Positions 25,988 to 33,774 of a DNA stretch of 64,000 nucleotides are shown here, in pieces (the first letter of the stretch is position 1; each line of letters starts with the position of its first letter). Location of the stretch: NCBI RefSeq assembly GCF_019737615.1, contig NZ_JAHKKS010000001.1, positions 124,001-188,000 on the forward strand. The letters run 5' to 3'. The translations under genes and the position numbers were made by a program. This DNA comes from Sphingobium xanthum. Lineage in GTDB: Bacteria; Pseudomonadota; Alphaproteobacteria; Sphingomonadales; Sphingomonadaceae. The notes beneath the pieces are model-generated. The model saw nothing but the letters and a program-made list of their open reading frames with translations. It was not told the DNA's origin and did not search any database.

Positions 25988-27418
25988 TCAGCGATCCGCG
26001 ACGATTTCCAGCGCCTTGAGGCCGATGCCGATCGTCGCGCGCGGCTGATCCACTTCGGCCGACACGACCGGATAGGCGCAATAATCCGCGGCATAATGCC
26101 CGCCCGGATGATGATTGCCTGACAGGCCGACCCCGCCGAGCGGGGCATTGGGGGCAACCGTGAAGCTGGGCCGGTTCCAGTTGACGATGCCGGCGTGGCT
26201 GTTCGACCAGAGCCGGTCATATTCCTCCGGGCCGCCACCGATGAGGGTCGCGCAAAGTCCGTATCGCGTATTGTTGACCTCGGCGAGGGCAGTCTCGAAG
26301 TTCAGCACCGAGACGATCTGGAGTAGCGGACCGAACAGCTCGACATCGGGGCGTTCGCGCATCGACGTCACCTCGATGATCGCCGGCGTCACGAACGGCA
26401 GGCCGTCGAACGGCCGCTGCATGTGCTTGATCGGTCGGCCCCCATTGCTCATCAGATAGAGGAAGCTCTCGGTCAGCCCGTCTGCCACGTCCATGTCGAT
26501 GACCGGACCCATGAACGGGCTGGGATCGGCGTGGGGATGATCGATCACGAGGCGATCGGCGAGGCTCTTGATTTCCTCGACCAGCGGATCGCGCAGCGTG
26601 TCGCGCACGATGAGACGCCGTCCGGCGAGGCAGTGCTGGCCGCTGGCGGTGAACGCGGACTGGACGACCAAGGCGGCGGCACTGGCGATGTCGGCCGTGT
26701 CCCAAGCGACGATCGGGTTGTTGCCGCTCATTTCCAGCGCCAGCAGCTTGCCCGGCCGGGCAGCGAGGCTGCGCGCGATGGCGACGCCGGCGTGGGTCGA
26801 GCCGGTGAAGAGAATGCCCTGCACGGCGTCGTCGGCGACCAGCGCCCTGGCCGCCTCGGGGCCGCCGATGACGCATTGGACGAGATCTTCGATGATCCCC
26901 GCTTCATGCAGTAGCTGGACCAGCATCTCGCCGGTCGCGGGGGTTTTTTCGGAGGGCTTAAAGAGCACGCCGTTACCGGCGAGCAGGGCAGGCACGATGT
27001 GATCGGCAGGCACGCGGGCCGGCATCACATGCGGGCCAATGACGGCCATCACCCCATGCGGCTTATGGCGCAGCGCCATGCGGGCGCCGAGCGCGCCTTC
27101 GAGCCTGCGCTGGCCAGTGCGTTCGGAATAGGCGGCGATGGCCCTATCGACGCGATCGACCAGCTCGGCGACCTCGGCGCGGGCATGCCACAGCGGCCGC
27201 CCGGTCTCGCGGGCGATCAGGTCGGCGAGCGCATCCTCGGCCGCGCGGACGCCATTGGCGAAGCGGCGCATCGTCTCGATCCGATACGAAGACGGCATGG
27301 CGGCCCAGGCCGGCCAGCAGCGCTCGACGAGCCTGATCTGCTCGTGCACGTCGCTCGGCGGCGCTTCCCAGAGCAGCGCACCCGTGGCCGGCTCGTAGGA
27401 TCTGATGGGCTCGGACAT
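25988..27418 (-). CDS. AstD-like aldehyde dehydrogenase with altered oxyanion-hole position
   Basis: 476 residues. The C-terminal signature NAPLGGVGLSGNHHPGGHYAADYCAYPV is specific to N-succinylglutamate semialdehyde dehydrogenase (AstD). Catalytic Cys263 (SGQHCLAGRR) and general base Glu229 are present. Two departures are visible: the active-site Asn of the usual NFP motif is Val131 (IGPHVMPARVP), and the ELGGNNP motif reads EMSGNNP. The Asn normally stabilises the thiohemiacetal, so activity may be reduced or changed. No other arginine-succinyltransferase genes are nearby, another reason to doubt a classical role. Confidence 0.75.
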   Translation of the reverse strand: MSEPIRSYEPATGALLWEAPPSDVHEQIRLVERCWPAWAAMPSSYRIETMRRFANGVRAAEDALADLIARETGRPLWHARAEVAELVDRVDRAIAAYSERTGQRRLEGALGARMALRHKPHGVMAVIGPHVMPARVPADHIVPALLAGNGVLFKPSEKTPATGEMLVQLLHEAGIIEDLVQCVIGGPEAARALVADDAVQGILFTGSTHAGVAIARSLAARPGKLLALEMSGNNPIVAWDTADIASAAALVVQSAFTASGQHCLAGRRLIVRDTLRDPLVEEIKSLADRLVIDHPHADPSPFMGPVIDMDVADGLTESFLYLMSNGGRPIKHMQRPFDGLPFVTPAIIEVTSMRERPDVELFGPLLQIVSVLNFETALAEVNNTRYGLCATLIGGGPEEYDRLWSNSHAGIVNWNRPSFTVAPNAPLGGVGLSGNHHPGGHYAADYCAYPVVSAEVDQPRATIGIGLKALEIVADR

Positions 27419-27484
27419 GGCGCCATTATGCAGTGCAATTGGTTGCCAGCGGATTTACGCTGCGGTGGGAGGGGGGTGAGAATG

Positions 27485-27655
27485 CGCAAATCAAACTCCT
27501 CTCCCCTGGCGGGAGAGGATAGCGCAGCTTGTCGACCGAAGGTCGATTAGCGAAGCTTGGAGAGGGGTTCGACGTTCCAGCCCCCTCTCCAACTGCGCCT
27601 AGCGAGCAAGCTCGCAAGGCTCCGTATCCTCTCCCACCGGGGGAGAGGAGCTTAG
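27485..27655. repeat. Mosaic intergenic inverted repeat
   Basis: The gap between the AstD-like and selO genes consists of imperfect inverted blocks: CTCCTCTCCC ... GGGAGAGGA at both ends, GCTTGGAGAGGGG (left) facing CCCCCTCTCCAAC (right), and ACCGAAGGT. Similar blocks recur at 33671-33760. I take it as a sphingomonad repeat family that can form long hairpins; it encodes nothing that I can support. Confidence 0.65.
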
Positions 27656-29040
27656 GGACGCAATGCTTTCCCCATGTCGCGGATTGCGGCGACCTTCTCG
27701 TGTAGTGGACCCCAGTCGTCGCGCTCGGCGATTGCGCTCCAGATGGTTTCGACCTCGTCGATATGCATCGAGCAGGGCATCTCGCCTTGCCAATAGGCGT
27801 GGGTGCTCGGGCGCGCTGTGAGCGCGGCGACTGCATCGCGGGCCTTGTCCCAACTGGGGCCGGCATAGAGCGGGACGTCGCGCGTGCCCTTGCGCCAGTC
27901 GAAGAAGAAGCGGTCGATGGGGACGCGGCCTTCCAGCAGGGCTTCGACGGCTGCGACCACGAAGGTGCGAGCAGTGGCTTCGTCGGGCGAGTCCAGGCCT
28001 AGACGCCAGAGGAAACGCGCGATCAGGCGTTGCTCGTAGATGGCGGGATAGCGGCGCAGCACTTCGACCAGAGCATCGGTCTCGGCGAGGCCGACGAGCG
28101 ACTGGGCGAGTTGAGCAACATCCCAGTGGATCGCCTCCGCTTGCCGCGCGAAGGCATAGAGGCCCTGCTGGTCAAAATAAGCGGCGGTGAAACCCGGCTC
28201 CCAACGCGGCGTGAAGCGCCAGGGGCCGTAGTCGAAGCTTTCGCCGGTGATGGCGATATTGTCGCTGTTGAGAACGCCGTGAACAAAGCCGGCAACCATG
28301 TAGGACGCGGCGAGATCGGCGGTGCGGTGGACGACCTCTTCGAGCAGGGTGAGCGCGGCATTTTCGCCCGGATCGCGCGCGAGGAGGTGCTTGAGGCAAT
28401 AGTCGATCAGGCGGCGCAGATTGTCCGTGTCGTCATGATAAGCGAGGCGCTGGAAGCTTCCGATGCGGATATGGCCGTGGCTCATCCGCACCAGCACGGC
28501 GGAGCGCGTGGGCGAAGGCTCGTCGCCGCGCACGAGCTGTTCGCCGGTCTCGACCAGCGAGAAGGTGCGCGAGGTGGTGACGCCGAGCGCTTCGAGCATC
28601 TCGGTCGCGAGAATCTCGCGCACGCCGCCCTTGAGGGTCAGGCGCCCGTCCGCCGTGCGGCTCCAGGGCGTGAGGCCCGAGCCCTTGGTGCCGAGATCGA
28701 TCAAGCGCCCTCCGGTGGCCGCGCTTTCGCGCAGTTGCGCGAACAGGAAGCCGCGCCCGTCGCCGAGATCGGGATTGTACACGCGGAACTGGTGGCCATG
28801 ATAGCGCAGCGCGAGCGGTTCGGGCTGGGCATCGGGCAAGACCTCGAAGCGGCCGAAATGGGCCAGCCACTGCGCATCGTCGAGCCTGTCGAGACCGACG
28901 GTTGCCGCCGCGCGATCGTTGCGGAACCGCAGGATGTGCGTTGGAAATTCCGCCGACCTCACCGGATCGGCGATGAAGTCGGCGATTTCCGCGATTGCTT
29001 GTTCGGGCCGGTAATTACTTGTTGGCAAGGCGTGCTCCAT
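27652..29040 (-). CDS. selO: SelO/YdiU family protein adenylyltransferase
   Basis: 462 residues, slightly short for the family. Characteristic segments: YHGHQFRVYNPDLGDGRGFLFAQLR, DLGTKGSGLTPWSRTADGRLTLKGGVREILATEMLEALGV, GFVHGVLNSDNIAITGESFDYGPWRF. SelO is a pseudokinase-fold AMP transferase that modifies proteins during oxidative stress. The eukaryotic selenocysteine site is not expected in bacteria. The C-terminus stops shortly after DEVETIWSAIAERDDWGPL. It starts back-to-back with the hydrolase gene. Confidence 0.93.
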   Translation of the reverse strand: MEHALPTSNYRPEQAIAEIADFIADPVRSAEFPTHILRFRNDRAAATVGLDRLDDAQWLAHFGRFEVLPDAQPEPLALRYHGHQFRVYNPDLGDGRGFLFAQLRESAATGGRLIDLGTKGSGLTPWSRTADGRLTLKGGVREILATEMLEALGVTTSRTFSLVETGEQLVRGDEPSPTRSAVLVRMSHGHIRIGSFQRLAYHDDTDNLRRLIDYCLKHLLARDPGENAALTLLEEVVHRTADLAASYMVAGFVHGVLNSDNIAITGESFDYGPWRFTPRWEPGFTAAYFDQQGLYAFARQAEAIHWDVAQLAQSLVGLAETDALVEVLRRYPAIYEQRLIARFLWRLGLDSPDEATARTFVVAAVEALLEGRVPIDRFFFDWRKGTRDVPLYAGPSWDKARDAVAALTARPSTHAYWQGEMPCSMHIDEVETIWSAIAERDDWGPLHEKVAAIRDMGKALRP

Positions 29041-29947
29041 GGCCCGATATGGGGTGCTGCGGGGGAAAGGATCAAGCTTGGCCGGTTACGAGGACAAATA
29101 TTGGTGGTCGCAGGGCAATCTGCGTCTCCACTATCGTGACTATGCCGGACGGGACGATCGCCCGCCTTTGCTGTGCTTGCCCGGCCTCACCCGCAATGCC
29201 CGCGATTTCGAGCCGGTCGCCGATCGGCTCGCGGGCGAATGGCGCGTGATCGTCGCCGAACTGCGCGGGCGCGGCGAGAGCGCCTATGCCAAGGACCCGA
29301 TGAGCTATGTGCCGCTCGTCTATCTGCAGGACCTGCTCAAGCTGATCGAGGAGCTGAGCGTGCCGAAGGTGGTCGGCATCGGTACCTCGCTCGGCGGCCT
29401 CATGCTCATGCTGATCGCCGCGACCCGCCGCGACTGCCTGGCGGGTGTGCTGCTCAACGATATCGGTCCCGACCTCGCCGAGCCGGGACTGGAGCGCATC
29501 CGCAAGAATGTCGGCTCGGGCAACCAGCACCCGACCTGGGTCCATGCCGCGCGCGCCGTCGCGGAGGCGCAGGGCGTGATCTATCCCAGATATCGCCTCA
29601 AGGACTGGCTACGCTACGCCAAGCGGCTCTACCGACTCAACAGCCAGGGCCGCATCGTCCTGGACTACGACCAGCGCATTGCCGAGCCGTTCCGCGCGCC
29701 GGGCGGCGCTGCGGTCGGGGTCGATCTGTGGCCGGCCTTCTCCGCGATCGGCGACATGCCCGCGATGCTGGTGCGCGGCGAGATCAGCGATCTGCTGACG
29801 GTCGAGACGGCGCAGGCGATGCAGGCGCGATTGCCGACCATGGACATGGTGACGGTGCCCGGCGTCGGCCATGCGCCGACGCTGGAGGAGCCGGTCGCCG
29901 TCGAGGCGATCGACCGGCTGCTCGCGCGCGTCCGGGCCGCGCTGTGA
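29039..29947 (+). CDS. Alpha/beta hydrolase
   Basis: Up to 302 residues. The ATG at 29039 overlaps the selO start codon on the opposite strand, which would leave no room for a promoter in between; a TTG at 29078 (LAGYEDKYWW) preceded by GGGGGAAAGG is a good alternative. Catalytic triad: Ser in GIGTSLGGLML, Asp in RGEISDLLTVE, His in VPGVGHAPTLEEP; the oxyanion region is LCLPGLTRNARDF. Substrate unknown. The stop overlaps the start of the glycosyltransferase (GTGA). Confidence 0.85.
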   Translation: MARYGVLRGKGSSLAGYEDKYWWSQGNLRLHYRDYAGRDDRPPLLCLPGLTRNARDFEPVADRLAGEWRVIVAELRGRGESAYAKDPMSYVPLVYLQDLLKLIEELSVPKVVGIGTSLGGLMLMLIAATRRDCLAGVLLNDIGPDLAEPGLERIRKNVGSGNQHPTWVHAARAVAEAQGVIYPRYRLKDWLRYAKRLYRLNSQGRIVLDYDQRIAEPFRAPGGAAVGVDLWPAFSAIGDMPAMLVRGEISDLLTVETAQAMQARLPTMDMVTVPGVGHAPTLEEPVAVEAIDRLLARVRAAL

Positions 29948-31104
29948 ACGCCGCGCGCCGCCGCCGCGACAAGAGCGCGCCGATCCGCATTCTGCAGATG
30001 CATGGCACCTTCGATCAGGGTGGCAAGGAAGCGCGCGTCATCCGCCTGATGAATCACTGGGGCGCGCGGGCGAGTCACGACATATTGGTCGCCGATCCCG
30101 AGGCGACCTCGGCGAGGCCGGGCATCGATCCCGAAATCGACGTGCGCTTCGTTCACGAGCCGGCTCTGGGTGGTCCTCCGTCGCTGGGCAAATTCCTGGC
30201 GCTTGCCCGGTTCATGCGCGGCTATGACCTGATCCTGAGTTTCAATTGGGGCGCGATCGACGGGGTCATGGCGCACCGCCTGTTCCGCCGGCTGAAGCGT
30301 CTGCCGCCATTGGTCCATCATGAGGACGGCTTCAACGCGGACGAGGCGCAGGCGCGCGATCCCCTGCGCAACCGCTATCGCCAGATCGCGCTCGGCGGGG
30401 CGCATGCGCTGGTCGTGCCCTCGAACCAGCTCGCGCATATCGCGCAGCAGGAATGGCACCAGAAGGCAGAGAAGGTGCATCAGATTCCGAACGGTATCGA
30501 CGTGCCGGCTTATGCCGGTCGCCGGCCCCCCTCTGCCATTCCCGGTCTGGAGCCGGACGGTCGCCTGATCGTCGGCACGCTGGCCGGCCTTCGTCCGGTC
30601 AAGAACCTGCGGCGCATGGTACGCGCGGTCGGGCCGCTCAAGGACAGGCTGCGCCTCGTCATCGTCGGCGAGGGGGAGGAGCGGGACTCGATCCTCGCGG
30701 AAGCCGCAGCGCTCGGCATGACCGATGTCGTGATGCCCGGCTTCCTGTCCGGGCCGCAGGATTATGTCGGCGCCTTCGACATCTTCGCGCTCTCGTCCGA
30801 CAGCGAGCAGTTCCCCATCTCGCTGGTCGAGGCGATGGCGGCGGGATTGCCCGTGGTATCGACCGATGTCGGTGACGTTTCCGCGATGATCGCGCCGAGC
30901 AACCGGCCGTTCATTGTCAAGCCCGATGGCCTCTCCGATTTCCGCACGGCGCTGGGCAAGCTTGCCGATGATGCCGCGCTGCGCGCGAAAATCGGCGAGG
31001 CGAATCGCAAGCGGGCGCTCCAGTGCTTCGACGAAACAGTGATGTTCCAGCTCTACGGGCGGCTTTACGGCGAAGCGATCGGCGAGGCGCTGGCGCTAAT
31101 TTAA
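29944..31104 (+). CDS. GT4-type glycosyltransferase
   Basis: 386 residues from GTG 29944, which overlaps the upstream stop by 4 bases. GT-B fold with donor-binding half: IPNGIDVPAYAGRRP, IVGTLAGLRPVKNLRRMVRAV, LVIVGEGEERDSILAEAAALG, VVMPGFLSGPQDYVGAFDIFALSSDSEQFPISLVEAMAAGLPVVSTDVGD. The final motif with EQFPISLVEAM corresponds to the E-x7-E nucleotide-sugar site. N-terminus HGTFDQGGKEARVI is the acceptor domain start. Probably works on a surface glycan; translationally coupled to the hydrolase. Confidence 0.9.
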   Translation: MNAARRRRDKSAPIRILQMHGTFDQGGKEARVIRLMNHWGARASHDILVADPEATSARPGIDPEIDVRFVHEPALGGPPSLGKFLALARFMRGYDLILSFNWGAIDGVMAHRLFRRLKRLPPLVHHEDGFNADEAQARDPLRNRYRQIALGGAHALVVPSNQLAHIAQQEWHQKAEKVHQIPNGIDVPAYAGRRPPSAIPGLEPDGRLIVGTLAGLRPVKNLRRMVRAVGPLKDRLRLVIVGEGEERDSILAEAAALGMTDVVMPGFLSGPQDYVGAFDIFALSSDSEQFPISLVEAMAAGLPVVSTDVGDVSAMIAPSNRPFIVKPDGLSDFRTALGKLADDAALRAKIGEANRKRALQCFDETVMFQLYGRLYGEAIGEALALI

Positions 31105-31209
31105 CGATTGTGGCAAATTTACGCACGAATTTGACAAAAATCCTGCTATGGGGCGCAACTCGCGCCGAGCTGGAGAAGCCGCGCGAGGGGCGCGACTAAG
31201 GAGTTACCA

Positions 31210-32613
31210 TTGTTCAAGGGCTTGAAGCCGATCGTCTATGGCGGTCGCGAGGTGTGGCCGATCATTGAGGGCGGCAAGGGCGTTGCAGTCTCCAACCATG
31301 CCAGCTCGGGCGCCTGGGCAGCCGCTGGCGGCATCGGCACCGTCTCCGCCGTCAATGCCGACAGTTATGACGCGGATGGCAACGTCATCCCGCAGATCTA
31401 CCATGGCCGCACGCGCGGCCTGCGCCATGAGGAACTCGTCGCCTATGCGATCGAGGGCGCGGTCCAGCAGGTGAAGAAGGCGTTCGAGATCGCCGGGGGC
31501 AAGGGTGCGATCAACATCAACGTGCTCTGGGAAATGGGCGGCGCGCAGCGCGTCCTCCAGGGCGTGCTGGAGCGCACCAAGGGCATGGTCGCGGGCGTCA
31601 CCTGTGGCGCCGGCATGCCCTACAAGCTCAGCGAGATCGCCGCCGAGCACAACGTCAACTACCTGCCCATCGTCAGCTCCGGCCGCGCCTTCCGTGCGCT
31701 CTGGAAACGCGCCTATCACAAGGCGGCGGAATGGCTGGCGGCGGTGGTCTATGAGGATCCCTGGCTGGCGGGCGGCCATAACGGCCTCTCCAATGCGGAA
31801 GACCCGACCAAGCCGGAAGATCCCTATCCCCGCGTCAAGGCGCTGCGCGACACGATGCGCGAAGGCGGCATCAGCGACGACGTGCCGATCATCATGGCCG
31901 GCGGCGTCTGGTATCTGCGCGACTGGGACCACTGGATCGACAATCCCGAGCTCGGCGCCATCGCTTTCCAGTTCGGCACGCGCCCGCTGCTGACCAAGGA
32001 AAGCCCGATCCCCGACGACTGGAAAGCCAAGCTGACCACGCTCAACGAGGGTGACATCCTGCTGCATCGCTTCTCGCCGACCGGCTTCTACAGCTCGGCG
32101 ATCCGCAATCCCTTCCTGCGCGAGCTCGAAGCACGCTCCGAGCGGCAGATTGCCTTCTCTATGGAAGAAGCGGGCGACCATACGCACCAGCTCGACGTCG
32201 GCATCAAGGGCCGCAATTATTGGGTGACGCGCAACGACTTGCTGCGTGCCCGCGAATGGGTGCTGCAGGGCTATACCAGCGCGCTCAAGACGCCCGACAA
32301 CACGCTCGTTTTCGTCACCGACGAGGACCGCGGCGAGATCCGCAAGGATCAGGCCGACTGCATGGGCTGCCTCTCGCACTGCGGTTTCTCGTCGTGGAAG
32401 GACCATGACGATTTCTCGACCGGCCGCCTCGCCGATCCGCGCAGCTTCTGCATCCAGAAGTCATTGCAGGAAGCCGTGCATGGCGGCGATCTCGACAAGA
32501 ACCTCCTCTTTGCCGGCCACGGTGCCTATCGCTTCAAGCAGGACCCCTTCTATTCGAACGGGTTCGTGCCGACCGTGAAGCAGCTCGTGGACCGTATCCT
32601 GACCGGGGACTGA
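31210..32613 (+). CDS. Nitronate monooxygenase-type flavoprotein
   Basis: 467 residues from a TTG start with AAGGAG 8 bases upstream; no ATG occurs near it. The TIM-barrel FMN-binding family of 2-nitropropane dioxygenases is recognised by VSNHASSGAWAAAGGIGTVSAVN, GVTCGAGMPYKLSEIAAEHNVNYLPIVSSGRAF, DPWLAGGHNGLSNAEDPTKPEDPYPRV and IIMAGGVWYLRDW. The C-terminus carries DCMGCLSHCGFSSW, a Cys cluster not found in classical NMOs. The in vivo substrate is not known. Two small genes follow in the same direction. Confidence 0.85.
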   Translation: MFKGLKPIVYGGREVWPIIEGGKGVAVSNHASSGAWAAAGGIGTVSAVNADSYDADGNVIPQIYHGRTRGLRHEELVAYAIEGAVQQVKKAFEIAGGKGAININVLWEMGGAQRVLQGVLERTKGMVAGVTCGAGMPYKLSEIAAEHNVNYLPIVSSGRAFRALWKRAYHKAAEWLAAVVYEDPWLAGGHNGLSNAEDPTKPEDPYPRVKALRDTMREGGISDDVPIIMAGGVWYLRDWDHWIDNPELGAIAFQFGTRPLLTKESPIPDDWKAKLTTLNEGDILLHRFSPTGFYSSAIRNPFLRELEARSERQIAFSMEEAGDHTHQLDVGIKGRNYWVTRNDLLRAREWVLQGYTSALKTPDNTLVFVTDEDRGEIRKDQADCMGCLSHCGFSSWKDHDDFSTGRLADPRSFCIQKSLQEAVHGGDLDKNLLFAGHGAYRFKQDPFYSNGFVPTVKQLVDRILTGD

Positions 32614-32621
32614 GAGACGTG

Positions 32622-32822
32622 ATGCGCGCACCAGACATGCCGGGCCTCGCCATCCTGCGTTATCGCGCGGCGGACTATCAGGTCATCCGTCCCGGCCGCT
32701 TCGTCATCTGCGCGGTCAGCGGCGTGGAAATTCCGCTCAGCGAACTGGCCTACTGGAGCGCCGACCGGCAGGAAGCCTATCGCAGCGCCATCGAGTCGAC
32801 GAAAGCGCTGCTGACCCAATAA
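32622..32822 (+). CDS. DUF2093 domain protein
   Basis: 66 residues from ATG 32622 (a GTG immediately before is possible). ILRYRAADYQVIRPGRFVICAVSGVEIPLSELAYWSADRQEAYRS fits DUF2093, a small alphaproteobacterial family of unknown function. It starts 8 bases after the nitronate monooxygenase gene and ends 4 bases before the next, suggesting one operon. Confidence 0.85.
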   Translation: MRAPDMPGLAILRYRAADYQVIRPGRFVICAVSGVEIPLSELAYWSADRQEAYRSAIESTKALLTQ

Positions 32823-32826
32823 GATC

Positions 32827-33630
32827 ATGCCCCGGATGATGCGCTTCCTGCTGACTGCCGGTCTTGCGGCGACCTGCGCCATCGGCGCATCGGCCCAGTT
32901 GCAGATCAATGGATCGGGCCAGCCCACCGTCAATGCCTGGGACGCGCTGACCGACGCCTATGCCAAGACCGTGAAGGTCGAGGGCTGCACGGACGGCGAC
33001 TGCTCGATCGAGGGGCTGGTGCTGGACAATCAGGCGGGCGGCGCCTGTCTTGACAATGTGCTGGTCACCGATCGCTACGGCTTCGATGGCCGGGATGTCG
33101 CCGCTGCCGAAGTCGCGCTCAAGATCGATGCGGATGCACTGGCCGCGACGCGCTATTATCGCGCGATCGTGCTGTTTCCGAGGAAGGGCGTTCAGCGCCT
33201 GTGCGTGCGCAGCACGATGCAGGCGAGCGGCATGCGCTTCACCGTGTCGCTTGACCGGCCGCAAGATGCCGATCAGCTGACGCAGATGGCGCGCATCTCG
33301 ACCTCGGCGAACCTTTCCGCGACCGAGCTGCGCCTGTCGCCGCTGACGACACCGCGCCGGCGGATGACCATGACGCCTGAGCTGTCGGGGCGGCTGGCGC
33401 GATCCCTGTTCATCAGCGCGAGCCGGTTTCCGGTCAGTGTCAGCATCCAGTCCGACGGGCCGAGCCTGCCGATCATCTGGGGTGACCAATCGATCGGCGT
33501 CACGAACCGGATGCTCGCGATCCCCGCTACCGCCCTGCGCGAGATTCAGGTGACGAAGAACGGCGCGGCCATGCCCATCAAGAACTGCGCCGGGTCGGTG
33601 GACGACACGAGGCTGACAATCCGCTGCTGA
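32827..33630 (+). CDS. Secreted protein of unknown function
   Basis: 267 residues. MPRMMRFLLTAGLAATCAIGASAQ is a signal peptide. The mature part has six cysteines (CTDGDC, GGACLDN, LCVRS, KNCAGS, TIRC at the very end) that could form disulfides in the periplasm. No domain is recognised. It is the last gene of the run starting with the nitronate monooxygenase, with no clear functional link. Confidence 0.7.
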   Translation: MPRMMRFLLTAGLAATCAIGASAQLQINGSGQPTVNAWDALTDAYAKTVKVEGCTDGDCSIEGLVLDNQAGGACLDNVLVTDRYGFDGRDVAAAEVALKIDADALAATRYYRAIVLFPRKGVQRLCVRSTMQASGMRFTVSLDRPQDADQLTQMARISTSANLSATELRLSPLTTPRRRMTMTPELSGRLARSLFISASRFPVSVSIQSDGPSLPIIWGDQSIGVTNRMLAIPATALREIQVTKNGAAMPIKNCAGSVDDTRLTIRC

Positions 33631-33670
33631 GCGTGCTCGCGCGCGGCGCGGGCGGGCATGCACGGAAGCA

Positions 33671-33760
33671 TTGGAGAGGGGGAGTCCAAGGCCCCCTCTC
33701 CAACTTCGTCCGGTCACCGGAGCGACCGGACTCCTCCTCCCGGGGGAAGAGGGGGCGCGA
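33671..33760. repeat. Mosaic intergenic inverted repeat, second site
   Basis: A 12-bp stem TTGGAGAGGGGG / CCCCCTCTCCAA (33671-33682 and 33692-33703) is followed by GTCCGGTC / GACCGGAC (33708-33715 and 33724-33731) and by a CTCCTCCTCCCGGGGGAAGAGG block. The first and last blocks recur at 27485-27655. It separates two convergent genes and may also terminate transcription. Confidence 0.65.
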
Positions 33761-33774
33761 ATTCCCCCTGTTTC

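Noticed and set aside
24124..26238. 704-codon minus-strand frame
   Set aside because: Antisense to both the VOC and the TylF-like genes, so it cannot be real without destroying two clear genes.
31130..31160. TTGACA followed by CTATGG as a sigma-70 promoter of the nitronate monooxygenase gene
   Set aside because: The spacing between the two elements is only about 10-11 bases, too short for a -35/-10 pair.
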